Source of the DNA: JALYYC01 sp963795805
GTDB lineage: Bacteria > Chloroflexota > Dormibacteria > CF-121
Direction of reading: 5' to 3'
Assembly (NCBI GenBank): GCA_963795805.1
Contig: CAWCIV010000001.1
Location: forward strand, 1,097,517 to 1,161,516
Length of the DNA stretch: 64,000 nt
The position numbers and the translations under genes were made by a program. Below, one piece after another: positions 37,400 through 47,530 of the stretch. Below the pieces are notes generated by a model. It was not told the DNA's origin, made no database searches, and saw only the letters and a program-made list of their open reading frames with translations. Position 1 is the stretch's first letter; every line of letters begins with the position of its first letter.

Positions 37400-40061
37400 A
37401 TGCTGGAACAAAATATTCTGTCCCGATCCGCGTCCACTGCCGGGACCTTCTCAGATCCTGAAGATACCCTGGTCGAAGCCATCGCGCACCACCTGGCCGG
37501 CCGCACCAGCGAGGCTGAAAAACGCTACCGAACCATCATTGCCGCCACGCCGATCACGCCATCGCCAGCTACAATCTCGGTCTGCTGTATCATGCCGAGG
37601 GGCGGTTGCAGGATGCGATGGACGCTTACACCGATGCAATCGCGCTCCACCCCAATTATGTCGAAGCCATCATCAACCAGGGCACTACGCTGTTGGCACT
37701 CGGTCGCCCCGAACAAGCGGTTGTGCTCTATCGCCAAGCCATCGCCATCGCCCCCGACAACGCTATGGCGCACGGAAACCTTGGCAAAGCACTCCAGGAT
37801 CATCGGCCAGATCGATGATGCGATCGCCGTCCTACCGCAACGCCCTAAGGCACAATCCGACCAACGCCGTCGTCTGCGCCAACCTGGGCAGCGCCTTGCT
37901 GGAAAAGCAAGACTGGGAAGGCTCCGTGTCCATCACCAGGCATGCCATCACGCTCGACCCGCGCAATGCCCTCGCGCACGCCAATCACGGGACCGCGCTG
38001 CTCAATCTCGGACGACACGACGAGGCCCTGGCTGCATGCACGGCCGCCATCGCGCTCCAGCCGCAAAGCGCCACCGTCCTCGCCTCCCTCGGCGGCGCCA
38101 TGCTGGAACTCGGCGCCTGGCTGCAGGCCCAGGACCTCTGCCAAAAGGCCATCGCCCTCGACCCCACGTTGCCGACCGCACACTTCAACCTCAGCCACAC
38201 ATTCAAGGCGCTCAACCGCCTGCAGGAGGCAGCCGACGCCGCCCGCCGCGCAATCGCGCTCCGCCCCGATTCCGCTGAATATCACTTTCACCTCGCCCAT
38301 ATCCTGCTGCTGCAAGGCGACATGGAGAATGGATGGCTGGAGTATGACTGGCGCTGGCAACTGCCCGATTTCGCCTGGCTCACCGCCACCCACGGCATTT
38401 TCACGCGACCTGTATGGACCGGCGAGGACATCACCAGCAAAACGATCCTGATCTACACGGAGCAAGGCCTCGGCGACATCATCCAGTTCGCTCGCTATCT
38501 GCCTTTGGTGGTGAAAAAAGCCGCACATGTCATCGTCGCCGCGCACCCCGCCGTGGAGCGGACTGCTCGCGTCGATCAAGGGCATTACCATCGTCCCGAT
38601 CCACCAGGCCAAGCTGCCCGGTTCGACGTGCATTGTCCACTCTATGAGCCTGCCGCGGGCGTTCGCCACAAGGCTCGACACGATTCCTGCCACCGTGCCC
38701 TATCTACACGCCAGCCCCGCTGAACGGACGCGCTGGAAGCAAGCGGATCGCAGGCCGCAACCCACGCGTCGGCATCGTCTGGGCCGGCAATCCTGCCACC
38801 AAACGCGATCGGATCCGCTCCCCGGGCTTCGCCAACATTGCCCCGCTGCTTGCCAACCCGGATATCGACTTCGTCATCCTGCAGGTCGGGCCGGGCCGCG
38901 GCGATCTCGATGCCGCTCAACTGCCGCCCAACGTCATCGACCTCGGCCTGGAGGTCACCGACCTCGCAGATACCGCAGCAATCATGTCCGAACTGGACCT
39001 GATGATCAGTTCCTGCACCGGCCCGCTCCACCTCGCCGGCGCGCTTGGCGGTACCGACCTGGGCCATGATCCCCTTCGCGCCGTATTTCCCTTGGCTGCT
39101 CGATCGCACCGACTCGCCGTGGTACCCCAGCGTGCGCCTCTACCGGCAGGCGCAGCCCGGGCAGGACTGGTCCGACGTCGTCGGCCGCATCGCCACCGAC
39201 CTGGCCGGATGGGTTCGGTCCGCAGCCGCCATTCGCAACCCACCGCCCCGCGCAACCCTGGATCCCGTCGGCTTCAACGAAATTGCAACCTGCCGCTGCG
39301 GGCTTATGCTGTTCAACCGGAACGATATTTATATCGGCGCCAGCCTGCGCAAATACGGTGAGTTCTCCCGCGGCGAAACCGCGTTGTTCGATCTCCTGGT
39401 GCAACCCGGTATGACAGTGACTGGACATCGGCGCCAACGTTGGTGCGCATACCGTCGATCTCGCCCGGCTCGTGGGCCCAAGCGGCGTCGTGCATGCATT
39501 CGAACCGCAGCGGCTGATCTTCCAGGTACTTTGTGCCAACATCGCACTAAACAGCCGGCCCAACGTCTTCACCCACAATGCAGCGGTAGGTGCCGACAGC
39601 GGCATGCTGTTGGTTCCTGCACCGGACCCCGGCACTCCTGAAAATTACGGTGGTGTTTCACTTCCCGGCGCTCAACAAGGCGAGGCCGTGCCGGTCGTTA
39701 CCATCGACAGCATGGACCTGAACGCCTGCCACATCATTAAGCTCGAGTCGAGGGCATGGAAACCGAGGCGCTGCGCGGCACCGCCGCCACGATCCAGCGC
39801 TTCCGCCCGATTCTCTACGTCGAGAATGACCGCAAGGAGCGATCGGTCGAACTCATCGGACTGATCCAGTCGTATGACTATCGCCTCTACTGGCACTTTC
39901 CGCCGCTGTACAGCCCTGACAACTTCCGCGGCGACGCGGAGAACATTTTCGGCAGCACGATCTCGGTCAACATGCTCTGCATTCCAGCCGAACTACCGCA
40001 AGCCGCCTTGGCGGTCCTGCCGGAGATCACAAGCCCAACCGACAAATGGCACAGGGAATAG
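37400..40061 (+). CDS. TPR - glycosyltransferase-like - FkbM methyltransferase fusion (frameshifted)
   Basis: About 887 codons with five or so single-base shifts but no stop between domains. Residues 1-320 carry at least seven TPRs (YNLGLLYHAEGRLQDAMDAYTDAIALHP and kin). Residues about 340-600 match the ADP-heptose/GT9-like domain that follows TPRs in many bacterial proteins: WRWQ, PVWTGEDITSKTILIYTEQGLGDIIQFARYLPL, RVGIVWAGNPATKRDRIRS, DLMISSCTGPLHLAGALG. One frame then runs without a break into FkbM: CRCGLMLFNRNDIYIGASLRKYGEFSRGE, DIGANVGAHTVDLARLVGPSGVVHAFEPQRL, TIDSMDL and IQRFRPILYVEND. FkbM proteins methylate sugar or other hydroxyls with S-adenosylmethionine. It starts 39 bases after the GT41-type gene and should act on the same glycan or protein. 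Confidence 0.82.
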
Positions 40062-40215
40062 GCCCAAGCTTCGTCGCGCCATCGGTCAAAGCTGCCGCGG
40101 TTGCCATCGGATGCCCTACCATCAAACACCCCACACGGCCAACATCCGCAACTGACTATTGAGGCCCAGGCAAATCGGTCTAAAACGAACAACGTTCCAG
40201 CAGCAGGAAGCCACA

Positions 40216-40963
40216 ATGACGCTGATCGCATCCGCCGAGACCGCCCGCGCCAATCGCCGCCGCGGCACCGCCGCCGACGGCGTCACCTTCTGGCACACGC
40301 TCTATCTCGGGACGACGCGCTACAACATGGCGCCCGGCACGCCCGATCCCGCCCCGGACGCGCTGTTCCCGATGGCCTTCCTGGTCGAGCAGGACCCCGG
40401 CAGCACCGCCAACGCCCACTACCACCAGCAGGACCAGTTCCAGCTCGTCGTCGGCGGCTACGGCACCCTTGGGCTGCACGACGTCCGCCCGGTCACCGTC
40501 CACTTCACCGGCGCCCACACCGCCTATGGCCCGATCAAGGCCAGCCCGGACGAAGGCGTCTGGTACTTCACCCTGCGCAACGGCTTCGATCCCGGCGCCC
40601 GCTTCATGACCATGCCGGAAAACCGCATCGCCCTGCGCACGATTCCCGGCCGCACTCACCGCGAATCCGTCGCCGGCCCGCTGCCCGCCCCAACCGCCGC
40701 GACCGAGACCCTGCTCGGTCCCGACCCCGACGGCATGACCGCCTGGCGCTACAGCCTGGCTCCCGGCGAAGCCCGTCACCGGTCCCGATCCCGCCGATGG
40801 CCGCGGCCAGTACTGGGTGGTGACCGGCGGCAGCCTGATCCACGACCGCCGAACCGCTGCCCAAGATGTCCTGCGCCTTCGTCTATCCCGAAGACCCCGC
40901 CTTTCAGGCCGCCGCCGGACCGGACGGCGCCGAACTGATCGCCATGCAGTTCCCCCGCCGTGA
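40216..40963 (+). CDS. Cupin-fold protein (frameshifted)
   Basis: About 249 codons from ATG 40216 (MTLIASAETARANRRRG). The cupin metal-binding motif is visible as NAHYHQQDQFQLVVGG, with a second part around GQYWVVTGGSLIHDRR and AFVYPEDPAFQAAAGPDGAELIAMQFP. Frame changes near 40785, 40855 and in the C5 run at 40952-40956 are needed; after the last one the frame stops at TGA 40961-40963, overlapping the GTG start of the next gene by four bases. Cupins bind metal and act as dioxygenases, isomerases or sensors; here co-occurrence with a flavin monooxygenase suggests work on the same small molecule. Specific activity unknown. Confidence 0.72.
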
Positions 40964-42341
40964 AAGCCACGCCACTGATGCCGCGACAAATCCGCCTCAA
41001 CGCCTTCGACATGAACTGCATCGGCCATCAGTCGCCCGGCCTGTGGACCCATCCCGACGACCGCGCCGACAGCTACAACACGCTGGAATACTGGACCGAC
41101 CTCGCCCGCATGCTGGAGCGCGGCAAGTTCGACGCGCTGTTCCTGGCCGACGTCCTCGGCATCTACGACGTCTACCACGACTCCCCCGCCACCGCGCTGG
41201 AGCAGGCCGTCCAGGTGCCGGTCAACGACCCGCTGATGCCGATCTCCGCCATGGCCGCGGTGACCGAGCACCTCGGCTTCGGCGTCACCTGCGCCCTGTC
41301 CTACGAACTGCCCTACCCGTTCGCCCGCCGCATGAGCACGCTGGACCACCTGACCAAGGGCCGCATCGGCTGGAACATCGTCACCGGCTACCTCGACAGC
41401 GCCGCCCGCGGCATGGGCATGGCCCAGCAGGTCGCCCACGACGACCGCTACGACGTCGCCGAGGACTACATGCAGGCCGACCTACAAACTCTGGGAGGCA
41501 AGCTGGGAGGATGGCGCCGTGCTGCGCGACCGCCAGGGCCGCCGCTTCGCCGACGCCAGCAAGATCCACCGCATCCTCCACGAGGGCCCCCACTTCAAGG
41601 TCGACGCCATCCACCTGTGCGAACCCTCGCCGCAGCGCACCCCGGTGCTGTTCCAGGCCGGCGCCTCCAGGCGCGGCCGCGATTTCGCCGCCCGCCACGC
41701 CGAGTGCGTCTTCATCAACGGCCCGTCGAAGAAGGTCATCGGCAACATCGTCAGCGACCTGCGCGCCCGCGCCGCCGCCGCCGGCCGCGACCCGCACGAC
41801 CTGGTCATCTTCACCATGATGACCGTCATCACCGACACCACGCCAAAGGCCGCCCGGGACAAATACCAGGACTACCTCGGCTACGTGTCCGAGGAAGGCG
41901 CCCTGGCCCTGATGTCCGGCTGGACCGGCCTCGATTTCGGCGCCATGGACCCGGACCAGGTCGTCCGCTTCGACGACAAGGCGAACGCCCAGACCTCCGC
42001 GCTGGAAGCCTTCACCACCGCCGATCCGGACCGCGACTGGACAGTGCGCGAGATCGCCCGCCATGCCGCGATCGGCGGCCGCGGCCCGGTCATCATCGGA
42101 TCCGGCCGAGGAGGTCGCCAACGAACTCCGCGCCTGGGTCGAGGAAACCGACGTCGACGGCTTCAACCTCGCCTACGCGCTGACGCCCGGCACGTTCAAG
42201 GACATGGCCGACCTCGTCGTCCCCGAACTCCAGGCCCGCGGCCTGTTCAAGCACAATTACGCCCCCGGCACATTTCGGGAAAAACTGTTCGGCCGAGGCC
42301 CGCGCCTGCCGGCCAGCCATCCCGCCGCCGCGGTCCGGTGA
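40960..42341 (+). CDS. LLM-class flavin-dependent monooxygenase, NtaA/SnaA/DszA type (frameshifted)
   Basis: About 460 codons. RQIRLNAFDMNCIGHQSPGLW at the start, YWTDLARMLERGKFDALFLADVLG, TLDHLTKGRIGWNIVTGYLDSAARGMG, and TPVLFQAGASRRGRDFAARHAECVFI plus KYQDYLGYVSEEGALALMSGWTGLDF are landmarks of the nitrilotriacetate/pristinamycin/DBT-sulfone monooxygenase family, which uses reduced FMN to oxidise C-N or C-S bonds. The start GTG 40960 overlaps the cupin stop (GTGA); ATG 40978 is an alternative. Shifts lie near 41483 and 42103. The stop TGA 42339-42341 overlaps the GTG of the next gene by four bases. The separate flavin reductase is not in the cluster. Confidence 0.88.
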
Positions 42342-43078
42342 TCCGCTGGGTCCTCGCAGCGATCCTGCTGTGCCACGCCGGCACGGGCCGCCGACATCAC
42401 GGTGCTTAGCGCCGGCGCATTCAAACCGGTGGCTGCCGCCATGATCCCGGCGTTCGAGGCCCGCACCGGCGACAAGGTCATCCTTCGCAACGACACGCGT
42501 CGGCGCCCTGATCCGACGCATCAATGCCGGTGAGCGGTTCGACGTCGTACTGATGTCGCCAGCGGCCTGAACCAACTGGAAGGGCAAGATCGTCCCCGAT
42601 TCCGCCACGACCCTCGCCAGGGTCGGCATCGGCGTCGCGGTCAAGGCCGGCGCTCCGAAGCCCGACATCAGCACGGTCGCCGCCTTCAGGGCGACGATGC
42701 TGAATGCCCCGACCGTTGCCTACATCGACCCGGAATCCGGCGGATCCAGCGGCATCTATGTCGCCAGACTGTTCCAGACACTGGGCATCGCCGACGCCAT
42801 GGCGCCGAAATCGGTCCTGGTGAATGGCGGTCTCGCCGCCGAGGCCGTCGCAGACGGGCGCGCCGATATCGTCGTCCATCAGATCAGCGAAATCATCAGC
42901 CGTGCCCGGCGTCACCCTGGTCGGCCCGCTGCCGGCCGAAATCCAAAGCGAAACCATCTACGCCGGCGCGATCGCCTCCGCCTCCGCCGCACCGGACGCC
43001 GCCGCGGCCTTCCTTACCGCCCTCGCCGGCCCCGCCGGGCGCGCCGTGCTGACCGATAAAGGCATGATGCCGCCGTAA
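42338..43078 (+). CDS. ModA-like periplasmic substrate-binding protein (frameshifted)
   Basis: About 247 codons. The start (GTG 42338) gives a signal peptide MIRWVLAAILLCHAGTAAA and then ITVLSAGAFKPVAAAMIPAFEARTGDKVIL, the N-terminal strand and helix of molybdate/sulfate-type binding proteins. Later come ERFDVVLMSP, PTVAYIDPESGGSSGIYVARLFQTLGI and VPGVTLVGPLPAEIQSETIYAGAIASA. Family members bind oxyanions or small anionic organics in the periplasm. It has no adjoining permease or ATPase; the GTGA overlap with the monooxygenase instead ties it to oxidation of some compound. Shifts lie near 42390, 42497, 42570 and 42903. Ligand unknown. Confidence 0.78.
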
Positions 43079-43144
43079 GCGTTAACTTGCCCGGCGCCCG
43101 CGTTGGACGCATAGACAGCGCCGTTGGAACGGGTGGAGCACAGA

Positions 43145-43574
43145 ATGACATCGATGCAAAAGATCCTGGTGGCAACGCGCCTGCCTCGGCGGCCCTCGCC
43201 ATCGCCGCGCCGGCGAACGCGCAACCCTCCGACAGCAATATCTCCTTCCAGTCGGGCTTGCTGATCAAGAAGCCAAAGCCCGGCGCACCCGATGTCAAGG
43301 CCCAGCCGCTCGCCTGGCCGCGGCTCGACGCCGGCGCGGTGCTGTGCCGCTCGGAAGACGACCTCAGCCGCCTGGCCCGGCGCCGGACCGGCAGGCGGTG
43401 GACGGCCCGGTCGATTGCCAGATCGTCCGCGTCGCCACGCCGATCACCATCGTTCAGCGCAAGGGCCCGGGCCAGACCGAGGTGAAGCCGACGCACCGCG
43501 CAACCATGGATGCTGGGTGGACCGACGCCTGGCTGCCCGATAAGGCGCCGGTCACGCGACCCCGTACACGGTAG
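43145..43574 (+). CDS. Small putative secreted protein (frameshifted)
   Basis: From ATG 43145 (MTSMQKILVAT) three frames join into about 143 residues: a hydrophobic segment ASAALAIAAPANAQ that fits a signal peptide cleaved after ANA, then SNISFQSGLLIKKPKPGAPDVKAQPLAWPRLDAGAVLCRSEDDL, VDGPVDCQIVRVATPITIVQRKGPG and MDAGWTDAWLPDKAP. Two cysteines could form a disulfide. I do not recognise the family. It lies 66 bases downstream of the ModA-like gene on the same strand and could be part of that transcript. Confidence 0.5.
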
Positions 43575-43624
43575 CCAGAGCGGTTCGTCGATCTCAGACG
43601 CTTACCGTTGGCGCACCGCCGACA

Positions 43625-44098
43625 TCAGTCCTCGTTCAGCCCCAACGCCAGGTCCGCCACACCGTGCGGATCCTCCAGCGCCGCCAGCCGTCCCGCCGCC
43701 AGCCAGGCGAAGCGCTCCAGCAGCGCCTTGCGCCGCGGCGGCGGCAGGCGGACGGCACAGCGGTTCGCGCAGCACCTCCGCCTCCCGTCCGGCGCAGACG
43801 ATCAAGCCCGGTCTCCGGCGGCAGGATGTCGCGCGGGAAATCGCAGTCGACCGCGAAGAAGAACTGGTCGCAGAACGGCTGATACTCAGTCCATTTCGCG
43901 TCCGACAGATAATCCCGCAGCCCCGACTTCACCTCGATGCAGACGAACCCGCCGCCCGGCTGCAACGCCAGAATATCCGCCCGCCGCCCATTCGCCAGCC
44001 GCACCTCGTGCAACGGCGCCCAGCCCAGCCGCAGACACAGCCGAGCCGCCGCCCGGCGCACCAGCATCGTGCGTTCCGGAAATCCGATCGCCGTCCAT
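43625..44098 (-). CDS. mmcB: MmcB family DNA repair protein (frameshifted)
   Basis: About 158 codons. The core LCLRLGWAPLHEVRLANGRRADILALQPGGGFVCIEVKSGLRDYLSDAKW holds the PD-(D/E)XK-type residues Asp and Glu-x-Lys of MmcB, followed by FCDQFFFAVDCDFPRDILPPETGLIVC and the end RLAALEDPHGVADLALGLNED. MmcB is an alphaproteobacterial protein tied to the SOS/ImuABC mutagenesis response. Shifts lie near 44080, 43810 and 43740. ATG 44098-44096 overlaps the phhB stop by one base (TGATG), indicating translational coupling in the minus-strand operon. Confidence 0.82.
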
Positions 44099-44388
44099 CA
44101 GCCAACGATTTTGTTGATCGCCTGCGCCAGCCGCACGTCGTTGTCCGACAACCCGCCCGCATCATGTGTCGTCAGCTCGATCCGCACCGTATTCCAGACA
44201 TTCGACCAGTCCGGATGGTGGTCCAGTTTTTCGGCCAGCAGCGCGACCCGGGTCATGAACCCCCACGCCTCGCTGAAATCCGCGAACTTGAACTCCCGCC
44301 GGATCGCATCGCGGTCGAGCGCCGGCGCCCAGCCCGGCACGGTTGTGCCCAGGTTCGCCCGTTCGGCATCGGTCAGTCGCTTCGCCAT
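44098..44388 (-). CDS. phhB: Pterin-4a-carbinolamine dehydratase
   Basis: The 96-residue product MAKRLTDAERANLGTTVPGW has the family motif EKLDHHPDWSNVWNTVRIELTTHDAGGLSDNDVRLA, including the His-His-Pro catalytic stretch. The enzyme dehydrates 4a-hydroxytetrahydropterin to recycle the cofactor of aromatic amino-acid hydroxylases; in bacteria without such hydroxylases it may serve molybdopterin metabolism. The frame is intact, length is typical. It starts 2 bases after the stop of the nitronate monooxygenase gene and ends overlapping mmcB by one base. Confidence 0.92.
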   Translation of the reverse strand: MAKRLTDAERANLGTTVPGWAPALDRDAIRREFKFADFSEAWGFMTRVALLAEKLDHHPDWSNVWNTVRIELTTHDAGGLSDNDVRLAQAINKIVG

Positions 44389-44390
44389 GT

Positions 44391-45531
44391 TCAGCCTCCT
44401 TCGGCCAGATCGCTGCATATCCTCCAGCGCCTCGGCGAACTCGGCCATGAACGCCGCCACCACCTGCCGGCAGGTCGGGACGCTGTCCACCAGCCCGACC
44501 CCCTGCCCGACAAAATAGCTGACCAGTTCACGGGCCTTGGCATTGCCGCCCTCGGCCGCCCGGTTGACCCGGGCCATCGCCGGCTCGCTGATGAGGCCCT
44601 GCAGCGGCATCGGCAAAGTGCCGGGGCTGTCCGGCCCCTCCCATGCATCGGTCCACGCGGAGCGCAACTGCCGCGCCGGCTTGCCGGTGCGCCCGCGCGA
44701 CCGGACCGTATCGCGCGACCGCGCCGCCACCATCTTCTCGCGGAACACCGGCGACGTCTCCGCTTCGGTCGTCGCCAGCCAGACCGAACCGGTCCAGACG
44801 CCGGCCGCACCCATCGCCATGCAGCCGGCCATCTGCCGGCCGGTCATGATGCCGCCGGCGGCCAGCACCGGCACCTTGCCCTGCACCGCCCGCAACACCT
44901 CCGGCACCAGCACCATCGTCGAGACCTCGCCGCAATGTCCGCCTGCCTCGCCGCCCTGCGCGACGATGATATCGACCCCGGCCGCGACCTGGCGCATCGC
45001 ATGTTCGCGCGCGCCCACCAGCGCGGCGCAGGGAATGCCGAGCTGCCGCGCGCGTTCCAGCATCGATGCCGGCGGCACGCCCAGCGCATTGGCGATCAGC
45101 CGGATCGGGATGGCGAAACGCGACATCCATCAGCTTCTCGCCGGTCTCGAACTGATACGGCGGCGGCCGGTCCGGATCCTCCCGCGCATGCGTCGCCCTG
45201 AGTCGGATCGACATCGTGCCGGCGCAGCAGGTCGTGGACGAACGCGCGGTGGCCCTGCGGAACCTGCCCCGCCAGATCACCCAGAGTGGCCCCGGCTTCG
45301 GTGCGGACCGACAGGTTCTCCGGCACCAGCAGATCGACGCCATAGGGCCTGCCGTCGACATGCGCGTCGATCCAGGCCAGTTCGGTCTCAAGCTGCTCCG
45401 GCGTGCAGCCAGCCGCGCCAAACACGCCGAACCCGCCCGAGCGGCTGACCGCGGCCACCACGTCCCGGCAATGGCTGAACGCCAGCAGGGGGAATTCGAT
45501 CCCCAGCATCCGGCACAGCTTGGTGATCCAT
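44391..45531 (-). CDS. Nitronate monooxygenase (2-nitropropane dioxygenase family, frameshifted)
   Basis: About 380 codons. The N-terminus reads ITKLCRMLGIEFPLLAFS after a one-base shift from ATG 45531, followed by VAAVSRSGGFGVFGAAG, then IRLIANALGVPPASMLERARQLGIPCAALVG, the FMN phosphate-binding VAQGGEAGGHCGEVSTMVLVPEV and AAGGIMTGRQMAGCMAMGAAGVWTGSVWL. These TIM-barrel enzymes oxidise alkyl nitronates such as propionate-3-nitronate. Shifts lie near 45525, 45200, 45126 and 44415. The start overlaps the M20 gene stop by one base (TGATG) and the stop is 2 bases before phhB, so the operon is tightly packed. Confidence 0.87.
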
Positions 45532-46953
45532 CAGGCCGACATTTTGATCGGCGGATCGAGTTCAGCCGGCAGCGGGCAGACATACGGCGTCTTGCCCACC
45601 CGCGCCTGATGGTCCGCCTTGGCCCGCGCCAGCAGCGTCTCGTCGCGGATCACGTCCAGCGCCGTGCCGGCCATGACCTTCGCCACATGCACCAGCCCCT
45701 TATGCGCCGCCGGCATCTTGCCCTGCGCGGTCAACTGCCAGGAATGCCCCGGCGTGCCGATCGCGTAGGTCGCGCCGCGCGCCTGCACCGTCGGCACCAC
45801 CCAGCTGACGTCGCCCACATCGGTCGATCCAACACCGCCATTCGGCTTGGCATCCGCCGGGATGATCAGCGTCGCACAGCGGCGTATCCGGCTTCACCGG
45901 GATGCCCGCCCGGCGATACGACGCCTCGATATCCTCATCGGTCAGCGTCGCCTGGAACTCCGCCGCGCGCCGCGCGATCCGCCTCATCGAACGGCGGCGG
46001 CCCGAGCCGGTCCAGGTTGTCCTGCATCGCCCGCTCCAGCGGCGTGTTCGCCAGCAGGTTGGACACCGCGCTGACCACCTGCGCGGTCACCTTCGTCTCG
46101 GTCATCAGCGCCGCGCCATCGGCGATCTTGCGCACCCGCCCGATCAGCGCCGACAGTTCCGGCAGGGTCGCGGCGCCGGATCAGGTAGCGCACCTTGGCG
46201 AACGCCTGCACCACGTTCGGCGCCACCCCGCCGGCATCCAGAATCGCCGAATGCACCCGCGCGTCCGACGGCATGTGCTCGCGCATGTAGTTGACGCCGA
46301 CGCTCATCAGCTCCACCGCATCCAGCGCGCTGCGCCCCAGATGCGGCGACGCCGCGGCATGCGACGCCCGGCCCTGGAACGAAAAATCAATCCGCGTATT
46401 GGCCAGCGAATTCGCCGGATTGACGCCCGGAAAACGACGACGGATGCCAGGAGATCGCCACATCCACGTCGCTGAACGCGCCGGCCCGCGCCATGAAGCC
46501 CTTCGCCGCCCCGCCTTCCTCGGCCGGGCAGCCGTAATAGCGGACCCGCCCCTTGATGCCGTTCGCGTCCAGGTAGTCCTTCACCGCCGTGGCCGCCAGC
46601 ATCGACGCCGACCCCAGCAGGTTATGCCCGCAGCCATGGCCAAACCCCGGCCCCGGCAGCGGCTTCTGTTCCGCCACGCCCGCTTCCTGCGACAGTCCCG
46701 GCAGCGCGTCGTATTCGCCCAGGATGGCGATGACCGGCCCGTCCTCGCCCGCCTCGCCCATCACCGCGGTCGGGATGCCGGCGACTTCGCGCGTGACCCG
46801 GAAACCCTTGGCCTCCAGCATCGCGGTATGTTCGGCGCAGGAGCGGAATTCGGTGTAGCAAAGCTCCGGCATCTCCCAGACGCGGTCGGACAGGGCGATG
46901 AAGTCGTCCTGATGAGCGTCCACCAGACGCCAGATTTCCTCGGTGTTGCGCAT
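45531..46953 (-). CDS. M20 family amidohydrolase, AbgB-like (frameshifted)
   Basis: About 474 codons from ATG 46953 (MRNTEEIWRLVDAHQDDFIALSDRVWEMPELCYTEFRS). Metal-binding and catalytic motifs are PGFGHGCGHNLLG and YYGCPAEEGGAAKGFM; the lid domain has RIDFSFQGRASHAAASPHLGRSALDAVELM, and the C-terminal part GDVSWVVPTVQARGATYAIGTPGHSWQ. This matches the AbgB branch, which cleaves p-aminobenzoyl-glutamate or related N-acyl amino acids; the neighbouring pterin enzyme phhB makes a folate/pterin link attractive but unproven. Shifts lie near 46440, 46180, 45990 and 45868. It begins 5 bases after the tag stop. Confidence 0.87.
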
Positions 46954-46958
46954 CGGCG

Positions 46959-47530
46959 TTACTCCTGGGTGTGCCGGAAGCAGGTGATCAGATGGTCGTC
47001 CACCATGCCGGTCGCCTGCATGAACGCATAGCATATGGTGGAACCGACAAAACGGAAGCCGGCCTTCTTCAGCGCCTTGCTCATGGCATCCGAAACCGGC
47101 GTCGTCGCCGGCACCTGCGACCGCTCGGCCCAGCCGTTGCGGATCGGCGTGTGGCTCGACGAACGACCACAGAATAGCGGTCCAGGCTGCCATGCTGTGC
47201 CGCGGCCGCCAGCGCGGCGCGGGCATTGTCGCGGACCGAGAAGATCTTCAGCCGGTTGCGGATCAGCGGCGAGATCCGGCCAGCAGCGTTCTCCAGTTCC
47301 GCATCCGTCATCGCGGCGACGCGTTCGATGTCGAAGCCATGATAGGCCGCGCGGTAGGCGTCCCGCCGAACCAGCACGGTGCGCCAGGACAAGCCCGCCT
47401 GCGCTCCCTCCAGCGTCAGCAGTTCGAACAGCGCCCGGTCGTCGTGCTGCGGCACGCCCCACTCGGTGTCGTGGTAGGCCTGCATCAGGGCATCGGCGCC
47501 TTCCGCCCAATGGCAGCGGCTAATGGTCAC
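46959..47530 (-). CDS. tag: DNA-3-methyladenine glycosylase I (one frameshift)
   Basis: About 190 codons from GTG 47530. The start holds RCHWAEGADALMQAYHDTEWGVPQHDDRALFELLTLEGAQAGLSWRTVL, the Tag signature, with Cys and His zinc ligands, and the end GFRFVGSTICYAFMQATGMVDDHLITC supplies the second His/Cys pair. Tag excises 3-methyladenine from DNA. The frame shifts once near 47160. The start overlaps the preceding acyl-CoA dehydrogenase stop by 11 bases. With mmcB at the end of the operon, two DNA-repair genes bracket metabolic ones. Confidence 0.9.
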
